DNA from: Bacteroidales bacterium | GTDB lineage: Bacteria > Bacteroidota > Bacteroidia > Bacteroidales > GCA-2711565 | Direction: 5' to 3' | DNA length: 64,000 nt | Assembly (NCBI GenBank): GCA_028280405.1 | Contig: JANQLW010000053.1 | Coordinates: 59,816 to 123,815 of the forward strand | Shown here: positions 40,838-50,236 of the stretch, one piece after another | How positions within the stretch are numbered: the stretch's first letter is position 1 | How the letters are laid out: each line of letters starts with the position of its first letter | Position numbers and translations under genes: made by a program | The notes under the pieces: model-generated | The model's database searches: none | Seen by the model: the letters and a program-made list of their open reading frames with translations, nothing else | Told to the model about the DNA's origin: nothing

Positions 40838-42724
40838 TTAGTTCGTTACGTATGTATAATCTTCAGCACCGTGGTAAGTAGGTTTGCTATCAGCTGATAA
40901 GCCGTCATAATTCAGACGGTTAACTCCAAACAATATGCTTTTCGCATCATATCCTAAAACATTTAACCAGAAAGTTGCCATAGAGGAAGTTTGTCCTGTA
41001 TAACAGTAAACCAATGATTCTGTATCTGGGTCAAATGAATTTACATTTGAAAAGTCAATTGGTTTAATTTGGAAAGCACCGGTAAAGTGTCCATACTTAA
41101 TATAATCTTCATTCGACCAGAAATTCATGATTTGGTAGTTAGAAGGAGTAGCCAGCACATCGTCGGAACCGATTTTTTTGAAACCTTCGCTTAAAATCAG
41201 CTCAACTCTTTCGGCAAGAATCCCTGCTCCATCATTGGCTGTAGTTGTCCATGTTGGGTTATCAAATGTTGGCAATGCAGCAGAAGCTGTAGTTACCCAA
41301 TTAGAATGGCCAGCTGCTTTATTTCCATTAGTATGACCGGAATTAGCTTCCCATTTTGCTGCGAAATCACTATGCCATCCACACATACCCCATTTAAGAA
41401 CTTTAGCATCGGCATATCCTGATAAGCGCAATGCCATTACAGCGTGTCCTGCAGTTTGGCCTGTATAACATACTACTAAAATTGGTTTGTCTTTATAGCT
41501 TTCAGCAGTAGTAAGCACATTGCCTAAGGTAACGTTAATTGCACCAGCAATATGACCGGTATTAAAGTCAGTTTCAGAACGAATATCAAATACGTGATAA
41601 TTAGGAACCGTATTATCAGTAGCAGAAGATACAACACTAGAAGCAGGAGTTACCCATGAACTTAACAGATCAGGAAGGTCAAAATCATTTTCTTCCATAT
41701 AAGTTTTAAGAATACCGTAATGATCAATCACTGTATTACCAGTACCTGTTTCGTATCCATAGTTTTCAGCACCATGATAAGTAGGTTTGCTGTCGGCATA
41801 TAAACCATCATAGTTAAGGCGGTTAACACCGTAAGCAATACTTTTAACATCATATCCCAATACATTTAACCAGAAAGTAGCCATTGAAGAGGTTTGTCCC
41901 GTATAACAGTAAACCAATGACTCCATAGCCGGATTAAAATTGGTTACATTACTTAAATTAATAGGGGTCATTTGAACAGCACCTTCAAAATGTCCGTATT
42001 TTAAATAATCAGTTTCTGACCAGAAGTTGATGATCTGGTAGGCAGAAGGATCAGCTAAAACAGGATCTGATCCGGTTACTTTAAATCCTTCTGCTAAAAC
42101 TGCAGCTACTCTTTCAGCAAGAATCCCTGCTCCGTCTCCAGCAGTAGTTTCCCAATTAGGAGCATCATAAGTAGTAGGAGCCGGAGAAGCAGTAGTTACC
42201 CAGTTTGGATTTCCGTTAGCTACATTCCCATTTGTATGTCCTGAATTATCATCCCATTTTTTTGTGAAAGCCGGGTTCCATCCACACATACCCCATTTTA
42301 AAACTTTCGCATCAGAGAAACCGGATAAACGTAATGCCATTACAGCATGGCCTGCTGTTTGGCCTGTATAACAAACCACCAAAATAGGTTTGTCTTTATA
42401 CGATTGAGCAGCATTTAAAACATTTCCTAATGATACATTAATTGCACCTTTAATATGCCCTGCTTCGTAATCAGTTTGCTGGCGGATATCAAAAATATGA
42501 TAACCCGGCACACTAAAATCATTAGCAACATCAACAACATTAGCTGCAGGAATTACCCATCCACTTAATAAATCTGGTAAATCCATATTGTTTGTTTGCA
42601 AGTAATTAGTTAGCACTTGGTAATGATTCACAGGCTCTACATGAGGCCTGTCTTTCTTACAACTTGTAATAAATAAAGCCGGTAACAGGACTAATATTAT
42701 TACAAACTTTCTCAGTTCTTTCAT
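40838..42724 (-). CDS. lipoprotein with four rhodanese domains
   Basis: 628 aa. Lipoprotein signal with lipobox FITSC at about residue 22. The mature protein is a tandem duplication of an about 300-residue unit, each with two rhodanese domains, so four in all. Every domain has an active-site loop CYTGQT (VVCYTGQTAGH in the first of each unit, VYCYTGQTSSM in the second), all with catalytic cysteine. Repeated KVLKWGMCGW and VNRLNYDGL blocks mark the duplication. Probably periplasm- or surface-anchored sulfane-sulfur handling; first gene of the operon with the porin and double rhodanese. Confidence 0.9.
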   Translation of the reverse strand: MKELRKFVIILVLLPALFITSCKKDRPHVEPVNHYQVLTNYLQTNNMDLPDLLSGWVIPAANVVDVANDFSVPGYHIFDIRQQTDYEAGHIKGAINVSLGNVLNAAQSYKDKPILVVCYTGQTAGHAVMALRLSGFSDAKVLKWGMCGWNPAFTKKWDDNSGHTNGNVANGNPNWVTTASPAPTTYDAPNWETTAGDGAGILAERVAAVLAEGFKVTGSDPVLADPSAYQIINFWSETDYLKYGHFEGAVQMTPINLSNVTNFNPAMESLVYCYTGQTSSMATFWLNVLGYDVKSIAYGVNRLNYDGLYADSKPTYHGAENYGYETGTGNTVIDHYGILKTYMEENDFDLPDLLSSWVTPASSVVSSATDNTVPNYHVFDIRSETDFNTGHIAGAINVTLGNVLTTAESYKDKPILVVCYTGQTAGHAVMALRLSGYADAKVLKWGMCGWHSDFAAKWEANSGHTNGNKAAGHSNWVTTASAALPTFDNPTWTTTANDGAGILAERVELILSEGFKKIGSDDVLATPSNYQIMNFWSNEDYIKYGHFTGAFQIKPIDFSNVNSFDPDTESLVYCYTGQTSSMATFWLNVLGYDAKSILFGVNRLNYDGLSADSKPTYHGAEDYTYVTN

Positions 42725-42873
42725 TTTATTTTAGTTTAGTTTGTGTTTATTATATTTAAATTCAACAGAGACCATTGTTAATTTATTCACAAATATATTT
42801 CCTAAAAAAACACCATTTCAATGTGTTGTGATGAGATGCACTTGTAAAAAAAGAGGAATAAATCAGATAAAAA

Positions 42874-42887
42874 CTGATTCAGATCAT
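42874..42887. promoter_or_regulatory. Fnr-type operator CTGATTCAGATCAT
   Basis: Fits NTGAT-N4-ATCAN. Centre is about 40 bases before the predicted start of the Crp/Fnr gene, the class II activating position, and it lies upstream of the divergent rhodanese operon too. Confidence 0.6.
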
Positions 42888-42907
42888 AAAAATTATTATT
42901 TGTTTTG

Positions 42908-42915
42908 TACTTTTG
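42908..42915 (+). promoter_or_regulatory. predicted -7 element TActTTTG
   Basis: TAnnTTTG match 19 bases before the ATG at 42935, with no TTTG at -33; an Fnr-type site takes that place. Confidence 0.45.
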
Positions 42916-42934
42916 AAAAAACTAACTCAGAATT

Positions 42935-43630
42935 ATGAAGATAAATAACTACGAAAACACTTGTGCAAATTTTATACATACTACACCATGCTTTGACCAA
43001 CTGACAGAAGAAGAGAAGGAGTTAGTCGAAAAGAACCAGGTAAAAGTTGTTTATAAAAAAGGGGAAAACATTTGTAAACAGGGAAGCTTTGCCTCACACA
43101 TTATGTTTCTTGAAGAAGGATTAGTAAAGGTTTACCTGGAAGGAAATCCCAGAAATCTAATTCTGACCATTACACCTTCAAGCCACCTTGTCGGTTTGCC
43201 TGCTATTTATGAGGGCAACAATACATTTTTATACTCAGTATCTACTTATGTTGATTCTACCGTAAAGATGATTGACATTAATATTTTTAAACAATTAATT
43301 CGTCAAAATGCAGCCTTTGCATCAAAAATCATTAATATTTTGAATGAAAGTACAGCTCAGGCTTATGGAAGGTTTTTTTGTCTAACCAGAAAACAATTGC
43401 ATGGCAGATTGGCTGACATTTTACTTTGTTTATCTGAGCGAATTTTTAAAAGCGAGCAATTTAATCTGCCATTATCCAGAAATGATCTGGGAGAATTAAC
43501 AAGCATGTCTACTGAGAGTGTGATCCGCATCATGAAAGAATTTAAAGATGATAATCTTATTAAAGTAAGTGGAAAAACCATCAAAATTCTTAATTTTGAA
43601 AAAATGTACAAAATCAGTGAGGTCGGATAA
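42935..43630 (+). CDS. Crp/Fnr family regulator with degraded Fe-S ligands
   Basis: 231 aa paralogue, close in length and layout to the other two. At the four Fnr ligand positions it has C10, Phe13, C19 and Lys111, so a [4Fe-4S] cluster is unlikely; an extra C47 occurs in ENICKQG. Recognition helix SMSTESVIRIMKEF (Glu, Ile, Arg). Probably senses something other than oxygen or acts constitutively. Divergent from the rhodanese lipoprotein operon with an Fnr-type site between. pssA follows after 6 bases. Confidence 0.88.
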   Translation: MKINNYENTCANFIHTTPCFDQLTEEEKELVEKNQVKVVYKKGENICKQGSFASHIMFLEEGLVKVYLEGNPRNLILTITPSSHLVGLPAIYEGNNTFLYSVSTYVDSTVKMIDINIFKQLIRQNAAFASKIINILNESTAQAYGRFFCLTRKQLHGRLADILLCLSERIFKSEQFNLPLSRNDLGELTSMSTESVIRIMKEFKDDNLIKVSGKTIKILNFEKMYKISEVG

Positions 43631-43636
43631 TTTTTA

Positions 43637-44362
43637 ATGAAGAAGCAAATACCTAATTTCTTAACCACTCTTAACCTCTTATCAGGGTGTTTAGCTATTG
43701 TAGCAGCTTTTGAAAATCGATTAGACTGGACAGCCTATTTTATTGCGATTGCTGCAATATTTGATTTTCTGGACGGATCTATAGCCCGTATTTTAAATGT
43801 AAAAAGTGAAATGGGCAAACAGCTGGATTCACTGGCAGATATGATTTCATTTGGCTTGGTTCCTGGTGTAATAATGTATTTTTTGCTAGAACAAAGTGAA
43901 CCTCTACCGAGTTTATCTGTACAAGGAATGCAAGTTATTCCGTTTATCGGTTTCTTTATTCCGGTTTTTTCAGCTTTAAGATTGGCAAAGTTCAATATTG
44001 ATCCCCGACAAACCGATAAATTTTTCGGATTTCCAACACCTGCTAATACTTTACTAATTGCATCAATTGCATTAATTAACTTAAAAGTATTCAGCAAATT
44101 TGATTTTTTAACTACTTTAACAAATCACACCTGGTTTTTAATCATATTAACAATAACATCTTGTTACTTATTGATATCAGAGATTCAACTAGTATCTTAT
44201 AAGTTCAAATCACTAAAATGGGATGAAAACAGAGTTCAGTATATATTAATTATATTAACAGCAATTTTACTTCCAATCATAAGGTTTGCAGCAATTCCAA
44301 TTATTTTGCTTGCTTATATTTTACTTTCCATACTATTTAAGGAAAAAGAATTATCTTCTTAA
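43637..44362 (+). CDS. pssA: CDP-diacylglycerol-serine O-phosphatidyltransferase
   Basis: Makes phosphatidylserine for phosphatidylethanolamine synthesis. 241 aa with about seven membrane helices and a complete CDP-alcohol phosphatidyltransferase motif: DGSIAR, then after eight residues G...D...D ([11 protein letters not shown] ... [14 protein letters not shown]) near 45-70. Only 6 bases after the Crp/Fnr gene, likely on the same transcript. Its 3' end overlaps the convergent lptB by 12 bases. Confidence 0.92.
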   Translation: MKKQIPNFLTTLNLLSGCLAIVAAFENRLDWTAYFIAIAAIFDFLDGSIARILNVKSEMGKQLDSLADMISFGLVPGVIMYFLLEQSEPLPSLSVQGMQVIPFIGFFIPVFSALRLAKFNIDPRQTDKFFGFPTPANTLLIASIALINLKVFSKFDFLTTLTNHTWFLIILTITSCYLLISEIQLVSYKFKSLKWDENRVQYILIILTAILLPIIRFAAIPIILLAYILLSILFKEKELSS

Positions 44363-45076
44363 TTCAAAATTCTGGCCTAAATATACTTTACGAACATGTT
44401 CATCTTCGGCAAGTTCCTGAGAAGTTCCCGATTTCAATATTGATCCTTCAAAAAGCAAGTAAGACCGATCTGTAATGCTTAAGGTTTCATGAACATTATG
44501 GTCGGTAATCAATACCCCGATATTTTTATCCTTCAATTTGGAAACAATAGATTGAATATCTTCCACAGCAATAGGATCAACACCTGCAAATGGTTCATCC
44601 AGTAAAATAAATTTAGGATCTGTTGCCAATGCCCTGGCAATTTCGGTTCTTCTGCGCTCGCCTCCAGACAAAGTAATGCCTTTGCTTTTACGAATATGTT
44701 GTAACCCAAATTCATCTAAAAGATCTTCCAGGCGTTGCTGCTGTTGCTCTTTTGAAAATCTGCTAAACTCAAGTGTAGACTTTAAATTATCTTCAACACT
44801 CAAATGCCTGAACACAGATGCTTCCTGCGCCAAATATCCAATTCCAAGCTGGGAACGCTTATACATAGGCTGGTTAGTAATTTCTACATCTTCCAGATGT
44901 ATGCTACCTCTCAAAGGTTTAATTAATCCAACGATCATATAAAAGGTAGTCGTTTTACCAGCTCCATTTGGCCCTAAGAGTCCGACAATTTCACCTTGTT
45001 CAACATGAATGGATACATCATTTACAACTTTACGCTGCTTGTACTTTTTAATTAATCCTTCAGTTTTTAGAATCAT
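44351..45076 (-). CDS. lptB: LPS export ABC transporter ATPase
   Basis: Cytosolic ATPase that powers lipopolysaccharide extraction with LptFG. 241 aa with Walker [10 protein letters not shown] (35-43), the Q loop in [17 protein letters not shown] typical of LptB, signature [15 protein letters not shown], Walker [17 protein letters not shown] and the switch His in [10 protein letters not shown]. Next upstream on the same strand is a relic of a possible kdsD-like gene, which fits the usual LPS-gene neighbourhood. Confidence 0.94.
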   Translation of the reverse strand: MILKTEGLIKKYKQRKVVNDVSIHVEQGEIVGLLGPNGAGKTTTFYMIVGLIKPLRGSIHLEDVEITNQPMYKRSQLGIGYLAQEASVFRHLSVEDNLKSTLEFSRFSKEQQQQRLEDLLDEFGLQHIRKSKGITLSGGERRRTEIARALATDPKFILLDEPFAGVDPIAVEDIQSIVSKLKDKNIGVLITDHNVHETLSITDRSYLLFEGSILKSGTSQELAEDEHVRKVYLGQNFELRR

Positions 45077-45128
45077 AATTTATTGACGTATTTAAGCGAA
45101 AATACTAATTCTTTATCTAGTTTCAATT

Positions 45129-45296
45129 TTAATTATCATTTTTTAACTGATTTCGAACCATATTGGCACACTTAACAAATTCCAGCTCAATTACCGGCTT
45201 TAATAGCTGTAAAGAAGTTATTTCATTTTCAATAGCATTAAGTGCGATTTGGGTGATATCCTTAGCTGTTTTCAAGACTTTAAATTTTGTTTTCAC
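45129..45296 (-). pseudogene. short relic resembling the N-terminus of KdsD/KpsF
   Basis: Frame of 55 codons from GTG at 45296, reading VKTKFKVLKTAKDITQIAL.. ..LEFVKCANMVRNQLKNDN and a stop. The A....I..EI..L..L...I...FVK.A pattern resembles the first helices of arabinose-5-phosphate isomerase; the SIS and CBS domains are missing. In related genomes a kpsF/gutQ-type gene often lies between recQ and lptB, as here. May be a decayed gene or an unrelated small protein. The rest of 45077-45468 shows only promoter-like sequence. Confidence 0.4.
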
Positions 45297-45323
45297 TTTG
45301 CAATAATAAAGTCTTTTTTGTAT

Positions 45324-45331
45324 TATATTTG
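45324..45331 (+). promoter_or_regulatory. predicted -7 element TAtaTTTG upstream of recQ
   Basis: TAnnTTTG match with a TTTG 23 bases upstream (45297-45300); would give recQ a leader of about 130 bases. Confidence 0.3.
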
Positions 45332-45468
45332 TATTAAGGGAGATACTTTTTCAAAAAATTATTGGTGATTTAATCTAATATTCCTAACTGCACAATAGGT
45401 CAGAAATTAGTTAAACATTTATTTTTTTATTATATTTAATAATGTAAAAATCTCATAGCTGGAAGATT

Positions 45469-47673
45469 ATGGTACAAATTGATGACATTAAGCTACACGA
45501 TGTACTGAAAAAGTTTTTTGGGTTTGAAAGTTTCAAAGGGAATCAAAAAGACATTATAAAAAGTATATTGGGTAGTAACGATACTTTTGTGATCATGCCG
45601 ACTGGCGGTGGTAAATCTATGTGCTACCAGCTTCCTGCTTTAATTAATGAAGGAACAGCCATTATTATTTCACCATTGATTGCATTAATGAAGAACCAGG
45701 TTGATTCTATCAGAAATTTTGGGACTGAAAAAGGCATTGCACATTTTTTAAATTCATCTTTAACCAAAGCAGAGATTTTAACTGTAAAAACAGATTTAAT
45801 TCAAGGCAGGACAAAGTTATTGTATGTAGCACCGGAATCCCTGACCAAACAAGATAATATTGATTTTCTTCGAACCATAAAAATATCTTTTTATGCCATT
45901 GATGAAGCACACTGTATTTCAGAATGGGGGCATGATTTCAGACCGGAATACAGAAGAATACGCCCAATCATAGAAGAAATAGGAAAGAATGTTCCTATTA
46001 TCGCCCTCACCGCAACTGCTACTCCAAAAGTTCAACAAGACATTCAGAAGAACCTCCAAATGATGAAGGCTAATATTTTCAAATCATCATTTAACCGTCC
46101 AAATCTGTATTATGAAGTTCGGCCAAAAGATAAAAGTGTAAATAAAGAAATTATAAAATATATCAAGAAGAACCCGGGCAAATCAGGTATTGTTTATTGT
46201 CTGAGCAGAAAAATGGTTGAGGAGATCGCGCAAACCTTACAGGTAAATGGAATTAAGGCTCTTCCTTATCATGCAGGATTGGACTCAGTTACCCGAAGAA
46301 AGAACCAGGATATGTTCCTTATGGAAGAAGTGGATGTAATTGTTGCTACCATAGCTTTCGGCATGGGTATCGACAAACCTGATGTTCGCTTTGTGATCCA
46401 TCATGACATTCCGAAAAGCCTGGAAGGCTATTATCAGGAAACGGGTCGTTCGGGAAGGGATGATGGAGAAGGGAATTGCATTACATTCTACAGTTATGAC
46501 GATATTCAGAAACTGGAGAAATTCATGAAAGATAAACCGGTTGCTGAACAGGAGATTGCAAAACAACTTCTTCATGAAACTGTAGCTTATGCAGAATCTG
46601 CAGTCTGCCGCAGAAAACAATTGTTACATTATTTTGGAGAGATATATAAACAAGAAAATTGTGGAAATTGTGATAATTGTCTGCATCCAAAAGATTTTTT
46701 TGAAGGAAAAGAGTTTGTTGAACTTATTTTAAAAACTGTTGTCGCAGTTAAACAGCAATTTAAAGCGAATCATATCATAAATATTCTGATTGGGAAAGCA
46801 AATACCACTATCAAACAATACAAGCATAACAGCCTTGAGTATTTTGGCAGAGGGTTTGAAAAATCCGATCGTTTCTGGAATGCGGTTATACGTCAGAGTC
46901 TTATAGCCAGGTTATTGGTTAAAGACATTGATAATTATGGTTTATTAAAAGTAAGTGAATTAGGCCGGAAATTTTTGGAAGAACCTTACTCTATTATGTT
47001 AACCATGGACCATAATTATGCAGATCCTGATGAAGATGATGTAGTAGCCGGAGGAGGTGCTCACAAAACCAGCACAACAGATCAAACCCTATTCTCATTA
47101 CTCAAAGACCTACGTAAGAAAATTTCCAAACAAGAAAGCTTACCTCCTTTTGTAATTTTCCAGGATCCATCTTTAGAAGATATGTCTATACAATATCCGA
47201 TCAAAATGGAAGAATTAACGCAGATAACAGGTGTAGGTGCAGGTAAAGCTCAGAAATACGGCAAACCTTTTATTGAGCTCATTTCAAATTATGTTGAAGA
47301 AAACGAGATCATACGACCAAACGATATGGTTGTAAAATCGGTGGTCAACAAATCAGGATTAAAAGTTTATATCATTCAAAATATTGACCGTAAAATTCCT
47401 CTTGAAGATATTGCAATGGCCAAAAACCTTACCGTGCCTGAATTGTTAACTGAAATTGAACATATTGTTTCATCGGGAACCAAGGTAAATATCAATTATT
47501 ATATTGACGAATTTGTAGATGAATATCATCAGGAAGAAATTTTTGATTATTTTAAAGAAGATGCTACTTCCGACTCAGTAGATGAAGCATTGGATGAACT
47601 GGGAGAAGATGAATATACGGAAGAAGAAGTAAGGATGATGAGAATTAAGTTTCTTTCTGAAATTGGAAATTAA
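45469..47673 (+). CDS. recQ: ATP-dependent DNA helicase RecQ
   Basis: 3'-5' DNA helicase in recombination repair. 734 aa: Walker A in MPTGGGKSMCYQLPA, DEAH box in AIDEAHCISEWGHDFRPEY, motif III ALTATATP, motif VI QETGRSGRDD, then the zinc-binding RecQ-Ct (CRRKQLLHYF ... CGNCDNCL) and an HRDC-like region; residues beyond about 640 form an acidic C-terminal extension common in this phylum. Followed after 2 bases by a lipoprotein gene. Confidence 0.95.
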   Translation: MVQIDDIKLHDVLKKFFGFESFKGNQKDIIKSILGSNDTFVIMPTGGGKSMCYQLPALINEGTAIIISPLIALMKNQVDSIRNFGTEKGIAHFLNSSLTKAEILTVKTDLIQGRTKLLYVAPESLTKQDNIDFLRTIKISFYAIDEAHCISEWGHDFRPEYRRIRPIIEEIGKNVPIIALTATATPKVQQDIQKNLQMMKANIFKSSFNRPNLYYEVRPKDKSVNKEIIKYIKKNPGKSGIVYCLSRKMVEEIAQTLQVNGIKALPYHAGLDSVTRRKNQDMFLMEEVDVIVATIAFGMGIDKPDVRFVIHHDIPKSLEGYYQETGRSGRDDGEGNCITFYSYDDIQKLEKFMKDKPVAEQEIAKQLLHETVAYAESAVCRRKQLLHYFGEIYKQENCGNCDNCLHPKDFFEGKEFVELILKTVVAVKQQFKANHIINILIGKANTTIKQYKHNSLEYFGRGFEKSDRFWNAVIRQSLIARLLVKDIDNYGLLKVSELGRKFLEEPYSIMLTMDHNYADPDEDDVVAGGGAHKTSTTDQTLFSLLKDLRKKISKQESLPPFVIFQDPSLEDMSIQYPIKMEELTQITGVGAGKAQKYGKPFIELISNYVEENEIIRPNDMVVKSVVNKSGLKVYIIQNIDRKIPLEDIAMAKNLTVPELLTEIEHIVSSGTKVNINYYIDEFVDEYHQEEIFDYFKEDATSDSVDEALDELGEDEYTEEEVRMMRIKFLSEIGN

Positions 47674-47675
47674 AA

Positions 47676-48128
47676 ATGAGATTTAAACTATTACCTTTAT
47701 TATTTATACTGATTGTTTCTTGTTCACAAAAAAAACAAAATGCAGTTTCAATAGAAGTCGACAAAAATAGAATGATTGCCATTCAAACAGATATACATTT
47801 ATTGGAGTCATTATGCTCAAATTTTCGAGATCTAAATGAAAGAGAAATCAAAAAATATCTATTTAATGAGGTCTTGAAAAAACATCAAATTTCCAGAACT
47901 GAATATGATAAATCCCTGACATATTACAAGCAAAACCTGCCGGCTTATAAAATAATTTTAGATAGTGTATTAAAACGACTCGAAAATAGAAAAGAATTAA
48001 ACCTTCCAGGAATCCCCAAAATTGACAGTACTTTTCTGCGCGAAAGAGATTCTTTAAGAATAAATAAAGAATTTCATATGAAGATCCAAGAAAACAGGCG
48101 CAAAAAAATAGCTAATCAAAGGAAGTAA
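47676..48128 (+). CDS. DUF4296 lipoprotein
   Basis: 150 aa with lipobox LIVSC near residue 16 and a mostly helical, charged body (DIHLLESLCSNF, HQISRTEYDKSLTYYKQN) characteristic of DUF4296, found only in Bacteroidota. Role unknown. It follows recQ almost directly, and its last 17 bases overlap the convergent deoC. Confidence 0.85.
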   Translation: MRFKLLPLLFILIVSCSQKKQNAVSIEVDKNRMIAIQTDIHLLESLCSNFRDLNEREIKKYLFNEVLKKHQISRTEYDKSLTYYKQNLPAYKIILDSVLKRLENRKELNLPGIPKIDSTFLRERDSLRINKEFHMKIQENRRKKIANQRK

Positions 48129-48966
48129 TTTTCTGAATAAGTTTATTGGCTAATTTACTGGCACCAATTCTAAATAATTCAGGAGCGAGCCATTCTTCGC
48201 CAAGAACTTCTTCCAATAAAATATAATACCTCAAAGCAACTTCCGGTTCCGAAATTCCACCTGCCGGCTTGATTCCAATTTTCTTTCCGGTTTTATTGTA
48301 ATAATCTTTAATAGCATCCATCATAACCATAAATGCCTCTTCAGTTGCAGCCGGCTGAATTTTTCCAGTAGATGTTTTTATGAAGTCACCCCCTGCATAA
48401 ATAGCTATATCACTTGCTTTCCGAATATTATCCAGGCTCCCTATTTCTCCCGTTTCAAGAATAACTTTTAAATGTGTTTTTACACAGATACTTTTAATTG
48501 CCTTTATTTCATCAAAAACCGTTTGATAGTCTTCTTCTAAAAATTTACCTCTGGATATAACCATATCAATATCATCTGCCCCTTCATTAATTGCATATTT
48601 AATTTCAGCCAGTTTTATTTCTATCGGTGACTGTCCACTTGGGAAAGCCCCTGCTACAGAAGCTACATGGATATTTGTATCTGACAACATAGATTTGGCT
48701 TTTTTCACAAAAGGAGGGTAAACACAAACTGCAGCAACATCAGGAATTTTTTTGCTGGCATCTTTAAAAGATCTTGCCTGATTGCATAACTGCTCAATAC
48801 GTGCTGCATTATCCGAACCTTCCAATGTAGTTAAATCAATAAAACTTAGAATTTTCTTATAAGCCTCCGGCTCATCAATTAATTTTAACTTTTGGGAAAG
48901 AATTCTTTCTATCTTAACTTTCAGTTCTTCTGAATTATACGACCAGGTTTTTGCAAATATATCCAT
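48112..48966 (-). CDS. deoC: deoxyribose-phosphate aldolase
   Basis: Splits 2-deoxyribose 5-phosphate into acetaldehyde and glyceraldehyde 3-phosphate. 284 aa TIM barrel; Schiff-base lysine in DFIKTSTGKIQPAAT, proton-relay lysine in GIKPAGGIS and aspartate in DIDMVISRG. The N-terminal 45 residues are an extension seen in the longer DeoC class. Stand-alone gene, no nucleoside phosphorylase nearby. Confidence 0.93.
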   Translation of the reverse strand: MDIFAKTWSYNSEELKVKIERILSQKLKLIDEPEAYKKILSFIDLTTLEGSDNAARIEQLCNQARSFKDASKKIPDVAAVCVYPPFVKKAKSMLSDTNIHVASVAGAFPSGQSPIEIKLAEIKYAINEGADDIDMVISRGKFLEEDYQTVFDEIKAIKSICVKTHLKVILETGEIGSLDNIRKASDIAIYAGGDFIKTSTGKIQPAATEEAFMVMMDAIKDYYNKTGKKIGIKPAGGISEPEVALRYYILLEEVLGEEWLAPELFRIGASKLANKLIQKITSFD

Positions 48967-49042
48967 ATAAAAGCTATTTGATCCAAATTTAAGATTTAAT
49001 CAAATACAATATCTACAATAAATTTCAGGAAGCATATTTTTT

Positions 49043-49050
49043 TATATTTG
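49043..49050 (+). promoter_or_regulatory. predicted -7 element TAtaTTTG
   Basis: TAnnTTTG match 23 bases before the glycosyltransferase ATG at 49074. Confidence 0.4.
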
Positions 49051-49073
49051 TGAAACAACAAAACGAATACTGA

Positions 49074-50003
49074 ATGAGTAGTAACGAACATCGCCCACTG
49101 GTTTCCATCATTGCTATCAATTTTAATCAATTAAAAGTAACCGAAGATTTTCTAAAATCACTTGAAAAAATTACATATCCAAATTATGAGGTCATTATCA
49201 TTGACAATGCCTCCAAAGAAGATCCAAGCACTTATCTCAAAAAATATTACCCTTGGATTAAGTGTATTAGAAGTGAAGAAAACTTAGGTTTTGCCGGCGG
49301 AAACAATTTAGGGATCCGGGAGGCTAAAGGCGATTATTTCATGCTGTTGAATAATGATACGGAAGTTACTCCCGATTTTTTGGAGCATCTTGTGGATGCA
49401 ATGTCAGAAAATCCTAAAATAGGGATGGTAGGTTCAAAAGTAAGGTTTTGGGACAATAAAAAAATTATTCAATATGCCGGAGCCACTCCTATGACCCGAT
49501 TTACAGCAACCAGCCATTTTATAGGTTTTAATCAAAAAGATGTTGGACAATTTGAAGAACAAAAGGTTATGCCTTTTGCTTCCGGTGCCGCAATGATGAC
49601 TTCCCGAAAAATTTGCAAAGAAGTAGGACTCATGGCCTCATTCTTCTTTCTTTATTATGAGGAACTGGACTGGCAGGAAAGAATCCGAAAAGCAGGCTAT
49701 GAAATTCATTATATACCAGCCAGTCTGGTTTACCACAAAGAAAGTGTATCGGTTGGCAGAAACAGCCATTTACAGGCTTACTGGAAAACCAGAAACAGAC
49801 TACTCCTCATTCGCAGAAATTTTAGTAATTTCAATGTGTTTGTGAGTTATGTTTATATGACTGTATTTTCAACTCCCTGGAATATCCTCAAATATTTAAC
49901 CCGTTTTCATTGGAGATCTCTTAAAGTTCATGGAATAGCATTAGGTTGGCATTATATTAATCTTTTTAATAAAAAAAGAGTTCATCAAAACGAATATTTA
50001 TAA
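49074..50003 (+). CDS. glycosyltransferase family 2 protein
   Basis: 309 aa GT-A enzyme of the rhamnosyltransferase-like group. Start of the fold PLVSIIAINFNQ, nucleotide-sugar site LGFAGGNNLGI, metal-binding NNDTEV near 98, and the acceptor-side YEELDWQERIRKAGY near 200. A C-terminal amphipathic stretch may tether it to the inner membrane. No other sugar genes adjoin, so the product (LPS, capsule or glycoprotein glycan) cannot be told. Confidence 0.9.
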   Translation: MSSNEHRPLVSIIAINFNQLKVTEDFLKSLEKITYPNYEVIIIDNASKEDPSTYLKKYYPWIKCIRSEENLGFAGGNNLGIREAKGDYFMLLNNDTEVTPDFLEHLVDAMSENPKIGMVGSKVRFWDNKKIIQYAGATPMTRFTATSHFIGFNQKDVGQFEEQKVMPFASGAAMMTSRKICKEVGLMASFFFLYYEELDWQERIRKAGYEIHYIPASLVYHKESVSVGRNSHLQAYWKTRNRLLLIRRNFSNFNVFVSYVYMTVFSTPWNILKYLTRFHWRSLKVHGIALGWHYINLFNKKRVHQNEYL

Positions 50004-50044
50004 TTATCCGTTTACGTAAAAAAACTATACACTAACGGATAATT
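50002..50044 (+). terminator. hairpin after the glycosyltransferase gene
   Basis: Eleven-base stem AATTATCCGTT / AACGGATAATT with 21-base loop, starting at the stop codon. No U run follows, so it may be processing or attenuation rather than intrinsic termination. Confidence 0.45.
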
Positions 50045-50236
50045 TGATACCTCTATTATATGAAGGTAAAGCGTCATTATTTTTTTTTGTAAAAAAACTT
50101 CAATCCCGAAACCCTGTAAACAAAGGCATTTCCCATTTTTAGCTTTTTCTCGATAACTATCGGGATTAATTTTTAGTTGCTTTTGGTATGTAGGTTGCAT
50201 AATAGGAATCAATTAATAATCATAATTCTATTAACA

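Noticed and set aside
50012..50212. 66-aa minus-strand frame near 50.1 kb
   Set aside because: It spans the hairpin after the glycosyltransferase gene and has no recognisable feature.
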